This document shows, one piece after another, positions 1 to 7,661 of a stretch of DNA of 64,000 nt; position 1 is the stretch's first letter, and each line of letters starts with the position of its first letter. The stretch comes from Yaniella halotolerans DSM 15476. GTDB taxonomy: Bacteria; Actinomycetota; Actinomycetes; Actinomycetales; Micrococcaceae. The notes under the pieces are model-generated. The model had not been told where the DNA came from and did no database searches. It was given only the letters and a program-made list of their open reading frames with translations. The stretch spans positions 1 through 64,000 of the forward strand of contig NZ_ATVQ01000005.1 in the NCBI RefSeq assembly GCF_000420805.1. Direction: 5' to 3'. The translations under genes were made by a program, and so were the position numbers.

Positions 1-204
1 CTGTCACAGCCCCAGCTTGATGAGTTAGAGGCCCTATATCGCAGTCTCAACCCCGCTCAACTGACCCGGCAGATCTTGACCTACCAGGACCGGTTGATGA
101 GCCGGGCTAAAGATAAAACCCTGGCCATGGTCGCCAACATCGAAGACAAACAACACGCCCGCACCGCCCGCCAGAAAACTGGGGTCAAAACCAAAACCGC
201 CTGA
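1..204 (+). CDS. Transposase, C-terminal end (partial at left edge)
   Basis: An open frame enters from the left edge and ends at a TGA at 202-204, giving 67 residues. The helical tail containing LYRSLNPAQLTRQI followed by a basic, lysine-rich end resembles the C-terminus of integrase-core (DDE) insertion-sequence transposases, where a 'LNP..L.RQI' block is common. The catalytic domain lies outside the window, so the IS family cannot be assigned. Support comes from the cluster of short repeats just downstream (217-319), which looks like an IS end. This is a family-resemblance call, not a firm one. Confidence 0.5.
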   Translation: MSQPQLDELEALYRSLNPAQLTRQILTYQDRLMSRAKDKTLAMVANIEDKQHARTARQKTGVKTKTA

Positions 205-216
205 CCCGGCCATTTC

Positions 217-319
217 GCGCTCAAATACTGTGAGGCACAACAACCCGCTCACTTGAGCCTTGGCGCTCACGATCTATGAGGCACCACTTAGCGTTCGCGC
301 TCACCTTGACATGAGGCAC
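217..319. repeat. Three spaced GCGCTCA...TGAGGCAC repeats, probable IS end
   Basis: Three copies of GCGCTCA, a spacer of 7-8 bases, then TGAGGCAC lie at 217-238, 263-284 and 297-319. A weaker half copy is at 246-259. Each unit is itself an imperfect palindrome. They sit immediately after the transposase stop codon, so they are probably transposase-binding repeats at the terminus of that element. No gene is visible between 205 and 413. Confidence 0.55.
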
Positions 320-413
320 TCCGGGTTGGTGTAGATTCCTGCAGGGGCCGGAGCTTGTGCTCCACTTGGGCAAGGAGCCTAATGAAGAACGGGGTAGGTG
401 GCGTTATGCAGTA

Positions 414-2618
414 TTAGTCTTCGTCGGTATCCGCAGAATCGCCGTCTGAGCTGCTTCCGTCGCCGGAGATGTCATAGCGCGACATGTCCTCGGGGTCGTC
501 GTGAGGCGAGTCCTCTGGTTCGGTGAATTCCTCGGTTGGATATTCTGGGGCGACCTCGTTCATGTACTTCAGCCACATTGGACCGGCTAATTCCGAGCCC
601 CACAGGTTCTCGTAGTATTCTCCGCCAATGGTCGAACCGCGTAGAGATTCGAGATCGGTGTAGCGTCCAGCCCACGCCGAGGTGGACAGTCCAGTGGTGT
701 AACCGTTAAACCATGTGGAGGATTCGAAGTTATTCGTTCCCGTCTTGCCAGCCATTGGGTATTGCGGGTTACCGTCGGCCGTGCGCTCCTCCGCGATGGC
801 TATGAGTGTCTCATTCAATTGTGCAACGATGTCGGAATCAAGGGCCTGTTCACAGCTTGCTTCTGGAACCTGGTATTCGTTGCCTCGAGCGTCGGTGACC
901 TCCACCAAGGCCCGTGGGGTGCAATATTCTCCGTCGTTGGCAAGCGCTGCGAAAGCCGAGGCCTGGGTCAACGGTGACACTTCCGTACTGCCCAATACGA
1001 ACGACGGGTGCGCTGGACTGATCTCGGTGCCATCATCGCCCCGGACGTAGCCAACTCTGCTGAGCAGATCCGTGATATCACACAGATCTGTTGCTTCGGC
1101 GACTGCCGTGGTGGCTGTGTTGATGGACCAGTAGAGGCCAAAATCGGCCGTCATGTCGCGTTTCATATCCTCGATGGCGTTATTGACTGTCCAGCCGTCC
1201 TCGTCATGGATCTGCACGCTGCCACCATCCTGGCAAGAGGCGGTCCACTCGTTGCCTCGTTCCCATTCATCTTTGGACGCGTCCACCATATCGGTCATGG
1301 AATTGCCGTCTTCCAGCCAGGCTGCGAAGACGAAGGGCTTTAGCGTCGATCCGCCCTGGAAGCCGTTGCCGCCCCCATCAGCAGAGTCGACGTTGAAGTT
1401 GAGTTCTGTGTTTCCATCGCCCTCTTCCGGGGTGTAGTTGGTGTTCTGCGCCATGGCACGAATCTCACCGCTACCGGGCTCGACACTGACCAGTGCGGAG
1501 CCCGCGCCGGAGGGGTCAGCGTTTGGAACGGCGTTCAACACTTGTTCTTGAGCTACTTCTTGAGTCGTCGAATCCAAGGTGGTGGTGATTTCCATGCCGC
1601 CGCGGTTGAGTAAACGTTCGCGGGCCTCCCGGTCTTCGCCGTACGCATCATCGGCAAGGATCTGTTTGATGACATAGTCGCAGAAATACGGGGCGGTCGT
1701 GGCTGCAACACAGCCAGCGTCTGCGGCGTGGATGTCGAGGTTCAGGTCTGACGCCACTGCCTGATCATATTCTTCTTGTGTGATGAAGTCGTTGCGCAAC
1801 ATCGCACCCAAGACCGTATTGCGTCGCTCCTGTGCTGCTTCGGGATTCGTTTCGGGGTTGTAGCCATTGGGGTTCTGCACAAGCCCGGCGAGGGTGGCGG
1901 ATTGTTGGATGTTTAGCTCAGCAGCCGAAATGCCCCAGTAGTGCTGGGCTGCGGCCTCAATGCCGTAGTTTCGGCCACCAAAAAAGGCCAGGTTGAGATA
2001 TCCTTCTAAAATCTCTTCCTTGGACATCTTTTCCTCGAGATCGGTAGCGACCCGCGCTTCATTCAACCGATCCGCTATCGAGGTGGTGCCACCGGCGATG
2101 AGCTCATCCTTGCCGCGCAGGTAGTCGGCGTTGAGCAATTCGAGGCTGACATATTGGTGAGTCAGCGTTGAAGCGCCCTGCATCGAGTCGCCGATGAGAT
2201 TATTGATCATCGCGCGGCCAATCGACCGCAGGTCGGTCCCATCGTGTTCGTAGAATCGTTCATCTTCAATCGCGACGATGGCATCTTGCATCTCTTGTGA
2301 GATCTCGTCAATTTCGACAGGGTCACGGTTCTCCGCATAGAACTGCGCTATTTCAGTTTTGCCGTCAGCCGCGTAGAGCGTCGACGGTTCAGATAGCGGT
2401 TCTTGTCGAAATTCTGGCGGATGCGCTGCGAGCAGCTCTGAACCGGTCGTGGCTGTTCCGCTAACAATCGTTGCCACAGGCCATAACGATCCAGCGGCAA
2501 CTGCACCGCCAACAACGCTCAAACCCACAAACAACAGCAGTCGCCATATCGTCGTCCTCGGGGTGGGGGCCCCTGAACCGCGATCATCATGCACGGGCGT
2601 GCCTACTGGGAGCTGCAT
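414..2618 (-). CDS. Class A penicillin-binding protein (transglycosylase/transpeptidase)
   Basis: A bifunctional enzyme that polymerises and cross-links peptidoglycan at the outer face of the membrane. The 734 residues run: short cytoplasmic head, one membrane segment (about 25-50), GT51 glycosyltransferase domain with the catalytic EDERFYEHDG block (118-127), then a transpeptidase domain with STLK (424-427, active serine), SIN (498-500) and KTGT (625-628). All three penicillin-binding motifs are intact. The tail is rich in Ser, Asp and Glu. Start: ATG at 2618 behind a GAGGTGAG ribosome-binding site. It is transcribed away from the zinc-binding lipoprotein gene. The family is common in Micrococcales (PonA/PBP1 type); the exact paralogue name is not decided. 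Confidence 0.93.
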   Translation of the reverse strand: MQLPVGTPVHDDRGSGAPTPRTTIWRLLLFVGLSVVGGAVAAGSLWPVATIVSGTATTGSELLAAHPPEFRQEPLSEPSTLYAADGKTEIAQFYAENRDPVEIDEISQEMQDAIVAIEDERFYEHDGTDLRSIGRAMINNLIGDSMQGASTLTHQYVSLELLNADYLRGKDELIAGGTTSIADRLNEARVATDLEEKMSKEEILEGYLNLAFFGGRNYGIEAAAQHYWGISAAELNIQQSATLAGLVQNPNGYNPETNPEAAQERRNTVLGAMLRNDFITQEEYDQAVASDLNLDIHAADAGCVAATTAPYFCDYVIKQILADDAYGEDREARERLLNRGGMEITTTLDSTTQEVAQEQVLNAVPNADPSGAGSALVSVEPGSGEIRAMAQNTNYTPEEGDGNTELNFNVDSADGGGNGFQGGSTLKPFVFAAWLEDGNSMTDMVDASKDEWERGNEWTASCQDGGSVQIHDEDGWTVNNAIEDMKRDMTADFGLYWSINTATTAVAEATDLCDITDLLSRVGYVRGDDGTEISPAHPSFVLGSTEVSPLTQASAFAALANDGEYCTPRALVEVTDARGNEYQVPEASCEQALDSDIVAQLNETLIAIAEERTADGNPQYPMAGKTGTNNFESSTWFNGYTTGLSTSAWAGRYTDLESLRGSTIGGEYYENLWGSELAGPMWLKYMNEVAPEYPTEEFTEPEDSPHDDPEDMSRYDISGDGSSSDGDSADTDED

Positions 2619-2774
2619 TCGGTGGTCTCACCTCGGTGAACGGCTACATCTATCTATGTTCATTGTGACAGGTATCGCTCCATTTACCTATACGACGAGT
2701 GGCCACAAGCTACCTGCGAGAACGCGTTTGGGTGGGGTCCCTCGGCGATATTGGTCAGCTCCCCAACGCACTAT

Positions 2775-2789
2775 TGATAATGAGACTCA
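2775..2789. promoter_or_regulatory. Zur-like operator upstream of znuA
   Basis: TGATAATGAGACTCA matches the actinobacterial Zur box TGAAAATGATTTTCA at 11 of 15 positions, including both TGA/TCA ends and the central AATGA. It lies about 95 bases upstream of the zinc-binding lipoprotein start, in the spacer shared with the divergent penicillin-binding protein. Zinc-dependent repression of the lipoprotein gene is inferred. Confidence 0.5.
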
Positions 2790-2883
2790 ATTGCAGTAAG
2801 CTCTAGTTGCGCCGACGGTGGTTGTCGTTCAGGCGTCGCAAATCGCTCACAATTTCGTCCATTCATTAGACCTCAGGAGTACT

Positions 2884-3864
2884 ATGCTTTCCCGTTCGAA
2901 AAACTCTCTAGCTGTGGTGGGAACTTCCGTTGCGGCAGCCCTGCTTCTTGCTGCTTGTTCAAGTGATGCAGGGGAAGCGACGGGGGACGCCCGGGAAAGC
3001 TCGTCAGCGAATGTGGTGGCCACAACCACCCAGGTAGGCTCATTGGTTGAACAAATTACAGCGTGCGGCGGTGGTGAGGCCCAGACATTGATGACTGCAG
3101 GCGATGATCCGCACCAGTTTGAAGTGTCGAGTGCACAAGTTGCTGACATGGTGAGCGCGGATCTTGTCATTTCCAACGGGCTGGGCTTGGAGTCTGCAAT
3201 GCAGCGCTCGCTTGATAATGCTGTTTCGGATGGCGCAGAGCTATTTGAACTTGCACCAGAACTAGACCCCTTGCCGTATGGCGGCGATCACGAACATCAC
3301 GGCGAAGAACACGATCATGATGAGCATGATCACGACCACGGAGAATACGACTCGCACGTCTGGTTAGATGTCTCGCGGATGGCAGATGGTGCAGAGTTGA
3401 TCGGTCAGCAAATCGCTGCAGCTAGCGGTGACGACGCCTACATTGACTGTGGTCAAGAAGTGGCGACCGAATTACGTGAGGTCGATGCCGAGGTCGAGGG
3501 GATTCTCTCGGCTCTTGACACCCCTCGTCTTGTCACGGATCACGCGGCGTATGGGTACTTCGCAGACCGTTACGGGGTGGAAATCTCGGGGGTGGTCATC
3601 CCAGGTGGCTCCACGGATGGCGAGCCATCATCGAAAGAGCTGGCCGAGCTGACGAATCTACTCAATGAGCAAGGGGCTGATGCGTTGGTGACTTCGCAAG
3701 CCAATACAAATCCGTTAGTTACTGCCCTAGCTGAAGAGACAACAAATGATGTGCCTGTCGTAGCGCTATATGAAGGCGGCATTGGGGAACCCGGATCGGA
3801 AGCCGACACTTACCAGGACGCTATGTTGTACAACGCCAAAGCGCTCGTTGATGCTCTGCAGTGA
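2884..3864 (+). CDS. znuA: Zinc ABC transporter substrate-binding lipoprotein
   Basis: Captures Zn(II), possibly Mn(II), outside the cell for an ABC importer of the ZnuABC/TroABC class. The 326-residue protein begins with a lipoprotein signal ending in a lipobox LLAAC (acylated Cys about 25). A His/Asp-rich loop at about 138-160 precedes DSHVWLD, the conserved metal-ligand region of ZnuA-type proteins. Later conserved blocks include VTDHAAYGYF. Start: ATG at 2884 with AGGAG at 2875-2879; an upstream in-frame start at 2818 would bury the signal peptide. The ATPase and permease genes expected next are missing because an IS3-family remnant follows at once. The protein may therefore be an orphan or may use a transporter encoded elsewhere. 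Confidence 0.9.
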   Translation: MLSRSKNSLAVVGTSVAAALLLAACSSDAGEATGDARESSSANVVATTTQVGSLVEQITACGGGEAQTLMTAGDDPHQFEVSSAQVADMVSADLVISNGLGLESAMQRSLDNAVSDGAELFELAPELDPLPYGGDHEHHGEEHDHDEHDHDHGEYDSHVWLDVSRMADGAELIGQQIAAASGDDAYIDCGQEVATELREVDAEVEGILSALDTPRLVTDHAAYGYFADRYGVEISGVVIPGGSTDGEPSSKELAELTNLLNEQGADALVTSQANTNPLVTALAEETTNDVPVVALYEGGIGEPGSEADTYQDAMLYNAKALVDALQ

Positions 3865-3916
3865 TTGATCATCCGCCCATGAGTCTGCCAACGGGTTCAA
3901 CGACGGCTTGGTGGTC
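3861..3916 (+). pseudogene. Possible 5' stub of the interrupted znuC-like gene
   Basis: A GTG at 3861 overlaps the znuA stop in a GTGA junction typical of translational coupling. The frame then runs about 19 codons before entering the IS end at 3917. By position this would be the start of the transporter ATPase gene. The stub is too short to show an ABC motif and no continuation is visible beyond the IS, so this rests on context only. Confidence 0.3.
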
Positions 3917-3977
3917 TGACCCCATTTTTTAGGTCCAATCGTTATGTGAGTCCATAAACCCCGTATTTTCGGGGAGA

Positions 3978-4274
3978 ATGGACCATACCATGAGTAGACA
4001 ACGAAAGCGCCACACGCCGGAACAGATCGTTCGGAAACTTGGCCAAGCAGACCGCCTTCTCGGTGAAGGCCAAACCGTGGCTGACGTGTGCCGCGAACTT
4101 GAGGTTGCTGAGCAAACCTATTATCGGTGGCGCAACCAATACGGTGGTATGAAAGCCGACGACGTCAAGCGACTCAAAGAGCTTGAAAAGCAAAACGCTT
4201 CGCTGAAACGGCTCCTGGCCGAGGCAGAGCTAGAGAAGGCTGCGTTGAAAGAGCTTGCGGAGGGAAACTTCTAG
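3978..4274 (+). CDS. IS3-family transposase OrfA
   Basis: A 98-residue protein with the helix-turn-helix of IS3-family OrfA proteins (KRHTPEQIVRKLGQADRLL, then VADVCRELEVAEQTYYRWR), a YGGMK block, and a leucine-zipper-like C-terminus ending in LKELAEGNF. This is the pattern of the IS407/IS51 side of the family. In intact elements OrfA binds the ends and is fused to OrfB by frameshifting. Here OrfA is complete, but its OrfB partner is broken, so autonomous transposition is unlikely. Confidence 0.85.
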   Translation: MDHTMSRQRKRHTPEQIVRKLGQADRLLGEGQTVADVCRELEVAEQTYYRWRNQYGGMKADDVKRLKELEKQNASLKRLLAEAELEKAALKELAEGNF

Positions 4275-4831
4275 GCCCAGGCAGACGCCGCGCCGCGATT
4301 GCTCACTTACTCCGGTCGTTTTCGAACAGTGAGCGTATGGCATGCCGTGTGGCTGGGCTGTCCCGATCTGCCTGGCGCAGACCCCTGAACCTGTGAGCAA
4401 GGCAAAGTGCTCAAGATCTGCTCGATCGTGGATGAACACACCCGCGAATGCATCGGCGGACTAGTCGAACGATCCATCACGGCAGACCAATTCATCGACC
4501 CCCTCGAAGAACTCATCGTCCAACGCGGCACTCCTGCAGTGCTGCGAAGCGACAACGGGCCAGAGTTCATCTCTCAAGCGGTGCTGTCCTGGGCAGCCGA
4601 CCGGACAGCGTTGTCATATATCCCGCCAGGCCAGCCATGGCAGAACGGTACGTTGAATCATTCAACGCCAGATTGCGTGATGAGTGTTTGAATATCAAGA
4701 GTTTCTACTCGCTGCTGCATGCCCAAGTCATCATCGGCGACAGGAAACAACAATACAACCACCAGCGAAAACATTCATCACTGGGACATCGGACTCCACA
4801 GCCGACTATGCTCAACTCTGTACCCACGTAA
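4265..4831 (+). pseudogene. IS3-family transposase OrfB, broken
   Basis: Three pieces of the integrase-like OrfB can be read. The N-terminal piece (about 4271-4390, LLGPGRRRAAIAHLLRSFSN onward) ends in a premature TGA. A gap then removes roughly the next 100 residues, including the first catalytic Asp. The core resumes at about 4394 (VLKICSIVDEHTREC, then LRSDNGPEF with the second Asp). A one-base deletion near 4650 shifts YVESFNARLRDECLN, which carries the catalytic Glu, into another frame that ends at 4831. Loss of one DDE residue plus the frameshift makes it inactive. Confidence 0.85.
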
Positions 4832-4887
4832 GAAGAATAAATTGACTCACATACCGCCTGGACCTAAACGCGGGGGCGGCTCACTTG

Positions 4888-4917
4888 CGAGCGAAGTTCT
4901 AGGACAAACTTCGCTCG
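4888..4917. terminator. Perfect 11-bp hairpin just beyond the IS remnant
   Basis: CGAGCGAAGTT (4888-4898) and AACTTCGCTCG (4907-4917) form a perfect stem around an 8-base loop, four bases outside the IS right end. There is no strong T-run, so a terminator role is uncertain. Between 4918 and 5176 I see no gene. Confidence 0.35.
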
Positions 4918-5176
4918 AATGCTCCGTATCATTATATGAGATTCCCTCCGTCACGTGGAATTGACACATTGCGGCAGGAGCTTAGATCTGGGTGGCTCTG
5001 AAAGCCACCATTGATAGCTCCGAACGAGCTCAACGGTTAAATTAAACCGTGGCTCTCACCGGCACCATGAGTGGACTCCAGTACTGCAAATATTCAATAG
5101 GACGCGACGCAGCTGTCAGTATATTCTGTTCGTGCCCAGGTTTCTTGAAAACGTTTGACGAACTGTAGACTTTCGA

Positions 5177-5277
5177 CTTTTGGGCATAAATTTACCGGCA
5201 CCATCAAGACTCTCCGCCTTGTCAGATGCCGGTTTGTGGTGCGCCCTCCGGGACTCGAACCCGGGACCTACTGATTA
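5177..5277 (-). repeat. Direct repeat of the tRNA-Lys 3' half and its flank (att-like)
   Basis: Bases 5241-5277 repeat, with one mismatch, the 3' half of the intact tRNA-Lys(CUU) at 7662-7698. The preceding 64 bases (5177-5240) are a diverged copy of the flank at 7597-7661, sharing CTTTTGGG and TAAATTTACCGGCA. Both copies lie on the minus strand. An intact tRNA plus a distant same-strand copy of its 3' end is the usual footprint of tRNA-targeting integrases. This copy encodes ACCA after the acceptor stem (5237-5240); the intact gene has ACAA. Similarity stops abruptly at 5278. Confidence 0.75.
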
Positions 5278-5345
5278 TCGGTTAGCCGACAAGTGGATAG
5301 TGGCAATGTCAAAAATGTTGCTCTGGACGTTGGAAACTTCTTTGC

Positions 5346-5365
5346 ATGTCAACTACAGTTGACAT
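5346..5365. promoter_or_regulatory. Perfect palindrome operator/promoter of the toxin-antitoxin pair
   Basis: ATGTCAACT-AC-AGTTGACAT is a perfect inverted repeat ending one base before the toxin ATG. A promoter can be drawn as TTGGAA (5330-5335), 18 bases, TACAGT (5354-5359), which places the start of transcription close to the ATG and leaves no room for a ribosome-binding site. The palindrome covers the -10 element, as expected for autorepression by the antitoxin or complex. The role is inferred. Confidence 0.55.
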
Positions 5366-5680
5366 ATGGTTGAGGTTGTTAGATCGGTGACTTTTGATCG
5401 ATGGTTACGAAAGCTAAAGGACCGTCGGGCGGTTACTCGAATCCGGATTCGGGTTGACAGGTTGGTGGCTGGAAACCCCGGTGATGTGAAACCAGTCGGT
5501 CGAGGAATTTCTGAATTGCGTATTCACTATGGTCCGGGATATCGCGTGTATTTTTTACAGGACGGCGAGCACTTAATCTTATTACTGGCCGGAGGGGACA
5601 AATCAAGTCAGAGTGCAGATATCGTAATGGCTCGAGCCATAGCAGAAACATGGCAACGAAGACGAGGAGGGACACCATGA
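5366..5680 (+). CDS. RelE/ParE-family toxin (HigB-type addiction-module killer)
   Basis: A 104-residue basic protein of the phage-derived Gp49-like/HigB group in the RelE superfamily, whose members usually cleave mRNA at the ribosome. Recognisable parts are the N-terminal FDRWLRKLKDRRAVTRI helix, the central RGISELRIHYGPGYRVYF strand pair and LLLAGGDKSSQSADI, typical of this group. The start at 5366 has no ribosome-binding site and is probably leaderless. Its stop overlaps the antitoxin start (ATGA at 5677-5680). The toxin-first order is typical of this subfamily. Cellular target cannot be read from sequence. Confidence 0.88.
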   Translation: MVEVVRSVTFDRWLRKLKDRRAVTRIRIRVDRLVAGNPGDVKPVGRGISELRIHYGPGYRVYFLQDGEHLILLLAGGDKSSQSADIVMARAIAETWQRRRGGTP

Positions 5681-5979
5681 ATCACGACGCTGAAACTTTT
5701 GACCGTTATGACTCGGCGGACTATGTGAATACTTTTGACGACGTCGCTTTTTACCTAGAGGCTCTCATTGATGAGGGCGAGGATGACCCGCGTATGATTG
5801 CACACGCGTTAGGTACCATTGCTCGATCACAGAACTTTAGTGAGATTGCACGTCAGGCTGGTATGAGCCGCGAGGGGTTATATAAGGCGCTCTCGCCTGA
5901 TGGCAATCCAACGCTGGGGACTGTGGTAAAAGTAGCTCATGCTCTTGGGCTTCGCTTGCGTTTCGAAGCTATTGCATAA
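5677..5979 (+). CDS. HigA-type antitoxin (addiction-module antidote)
   Basis: A 100-residue acidic protein that should neutralise the upstream toxin and repress the operon. It has the layout of the probable addiction-module antidote family: an acidic N-terminus (YVNTFDDVAFYLEAL), a helix-turn-helix (FSEIARQAGMSREGLYKAL) and the closing PTLGTVVKVAHALGLRLRF. GAGGAGG at 5664-5670 is a strong ribosome-binding site seven bases before the ATG, so antitoxin should be translated better than toxin. Confidence 0.88.
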   Translation: MNHDAETFDRYDSADYVNTFDDVAFYLEALIDEGEDDPRMIAHALGTIARSQNFSEIARQAGMSREGLYKALSPDGNPTLGTVVKVAHALGLRLRFEAIA

Positions 5980-6081
5980 CGGGGTATTAACTGAACACCC
6001 ACGTCTCATTCAGCTAGCACAACTCGATAGTTAGCAGATTAGATAGCCATACTGGCACTTCGGACTCATGAGCAGCCACAG

Positions 6082-6117
6082 AAATACCTCGCAAAACCAG
6101 AGTTTTGCGAGGTATTT
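6082..6117. terminator. Perfect 16-bp stem hairpin
   Basis: AAATACCTCGCAAAAC (6082-6097) and its exact complement (6102-6117) enclose a CAGA tetraloop. The A-rich start and T-rich end make it work as a terminator in either direction, between the toxin-antitoxin pair and the convergent nucleotidyltransferase gene. Perfect pairing over 16 bases is longer than most terminators. Confidence 0.8.
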
Positions 6118-6130
6118 ATTTGTGATGAAC

Positions 6131-6165
6131 TCTCTGGAAATCGAACCCGAAACCTGCCGATTCAG
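6131..6165 (-). repeat. Degenerate tRNA 3'-half-like fragment
   Basis: On the minus strand these 35 bases resemble a tRNA 3' half: they align with the T-arm and anticodon 3' side of tRNA-Lys around a shared CGAACCCG core and a GATT-AG block. The T-stem pairs poorly and there is no 5' half, so it is not functional. It may be an old attachment-site scar within the islet. Confidence 0.35.
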
Positions 6166-6227
6166 TGAAAGATAATCATCACTTTAGAACCCTTCTTGAG
6201 ATCGTTGTTACGAACGTCATTTATGAT

Positions 6228-7031
6228 CTAATCTTGATCTTTCCTTGGTTGCAACTGGTTCGCTGCGAATTTTTCTACGTAGGCTGCGTACTCATACGCA
6301 CGTTGCATGTTGCCGGGCAGCGGAGGATCCACTGGCTTCCATGGAGTGGCGCGGTCTTCTGCTACTTGTGTTAACAGGGGCAGCCATACAGAGTCGAGCA
6401 CACTTCGTGCCCACTGAATTGCAGCGGCTTTGGAAGCGACTTTGCCCGTCATCATGGTATAGAGCACCCGACTATAGGTCTGCACGATATACTTCTGCGT
6501 CCAAGTATGATTCATATCAGCCCACTCGCGTATCCCTTCCAACATGCCAGGCAGGGCCTGACGTGCTGCTTCCCGCATAGCTTTTTCTGAAATGGGGTCG
6601 ATTAGATAGCGGGTCGGAGGACCGCCAAGCACGATACCATGATTGCGTAGGATCCATCGTGTATGGAGGTTGTTGCAGTGTTCGTCCCAAGTCATGTCTC
6701 GATGAGCCCGATCAACGAACAGCCATTCCTTGCCCAGACCTCCAACCCCACGCAATGAGTCTGCATCGGCGTAGGAACCCTCGATATTGTCCGACCAAAA
6801 GCCTGGGCGCGTGGGTATAGCGGCGTGCAAGCGTCGTAAGTCAGCTTCTATCTGCCCGCTGGGAGTTTCGGTTGTGACGATAATGAAGTCCGCGTCGCTT
6901 TGTGCATCGCCGCTGCCGAGCGCAAAAGAACCTTGCAAATACCCGCCAACGTAGGTGTCTTGTAAAATTTCACGCGCGGTCTCGTTCAAGTCGCGTAACA
7001 GAGCATTCAGTTCTGGAAAAGGTGTAAACAA
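6228..7031 (-). CDS. AadA-like aminoglycoside nucleotidyltransferase-fold protein
   Basis: A 267-residue nucleotidyltransferase close in length to ANT(3'')/AadA enzymes (about 260). The N-terminal pol-beta-type core shows YLQGSFALGSGDAQSDADF (residues 31-49, GSF and the DxD metal ligands). It is followed by WDEHCNNLHTRWILRNHGIVLGG and a helical C-terminal domain of the AadA_C type (YIVQTYSRVLYTMMTGKVASK). Relatives include streptomycin/spectinomycin adenylyltransferases, but many actinobacterial homologues have unknown substrates. Start: TTG at 7031 preceded by GAGGAG with an 8-base gap; an upstream ATG at 7172 adds 47 residues without family similarity. It converges on the toxin-antitoxin pair inside the tRNA-Lys islet. 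Confidence 0.75.
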   Translation of the reverse strand: MFTPFPELNALLRDLNETAREILQDTYVGGYLQGSFALGSGDAQSDADFIIVTTETPSGQIEADLRRLHAAIPTRPGFWSDNIEGSYADADSLRGVGGLGKEWLFVDRAHRDMTWDEHCNNLHTRWILRNHGIVLGGPPTRYLIDPISEKAMREAARQALPGMLEGIREWADMNHTWTQKYIVQTYSRVLYTMMTGKVASKAAAIQWARSVLDSVWLPLLTQVAEDRATPWKPVDPPLPGNMQRAYEYAAYVEKFAANQLQPRKDQD

Positions 7032-7661
7032 AAGATTTGCTCCTCGACACTCGTGGAATGACAGATCGCGTTCAACGGGCACGACGAGGCGTGTAAGGTA
7101 TCGCCGCCCCGTTAGGAGCAGCGATGACGCGCAGCAAAGAAGCAAGAGAAAGTCATAATGACATGCTAGCAATCAGTGCCGAACGGAGTGAGCCATTGTC
7201 GTGATTCGGAGCCTTGCGCTTCGTAAGAGAAACTCGTTGGGACGTTGACTCTTGGTCTGTGGTTCCTGGCTCGGGCATGGAAGTGCTGCATTTGGCTGGG
7301 GGCTTGCCGAACCTCACCTCTATTTGTCCGGAGGCGAAGGATCGAGATCATTACTCCGGAAATACTGTTCCAGCTCGAAGACAAGGAGTCTTGTGACGTG
7401 CGAAAGGTCTAGGACGAAGATTGATTTGTCAGCTCCGCGCCGACCGAGAACAGCGACATGTTCGATCGTCGAAAGCCTACCTGCGGTCGTGCGTCACTGC
7501 GCCTTGTACCGACCTTGTTTTTGTTCGGAACCCTAGAGTACTCGTTACCCAGACTGGTAATGCCGATAGTCGCTAAGTCATTTTGTCTGCACGCAGCTTT
7601 TGGGTATAAATTTACCGGCATCTGCAAGATTGTTTTATGTTGTCAGATGACAAATTATTGT
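7032..7661. other. Non-coding stretch between the nucleotidyltransferase and tRNA-Lys
   Basis: About 630 bases with no convincing gene. The short open frames here have no recognisable motifs or ribosome-binding sites. The last 65 bases (7597-7661) are the second copy of the flank repeated at 5177-5240. The rest may be degraded mobile DNA and the promoter of the nucleotidyltransferase gene. Confidence 0.6.

Larger units (their letters stand above)
3917..4883 (+). mobile_element. IS3-family element remnant, internally deleted
   Basis: The ends share inverted blocks TTTAGGTCCA and TATGTGAGTC, each pair separated by five bases, at the left (about 3930-3952) and right (about 4845-4868) borders. 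Both termini start with TGA when read inward. The roughly 970-base length is shorter than an intact IS3-family element (about 1.2-1.5 kb), matching a deletion inside orfB. No target-site duplication is visible: the flanking triplets differ. It sits directly after znuA and replaces the expected transporter genes. Outer borders are uncertain by a few bases. Confidence 0.75.

Noticed and set aside
34-270. Minus-strand open frame at the left edge
   Set aside because: It overlaps the transposase end and the IS repeats; no start signal or family pattern.
5278-5300. Continuation of the tRNA fragment into a full tRNA
   Set aside because: Similarity to tRNA-Lys stops at 5277 and the following TCGGTTAGCCGA cannot complete an anticodon or D-arm.
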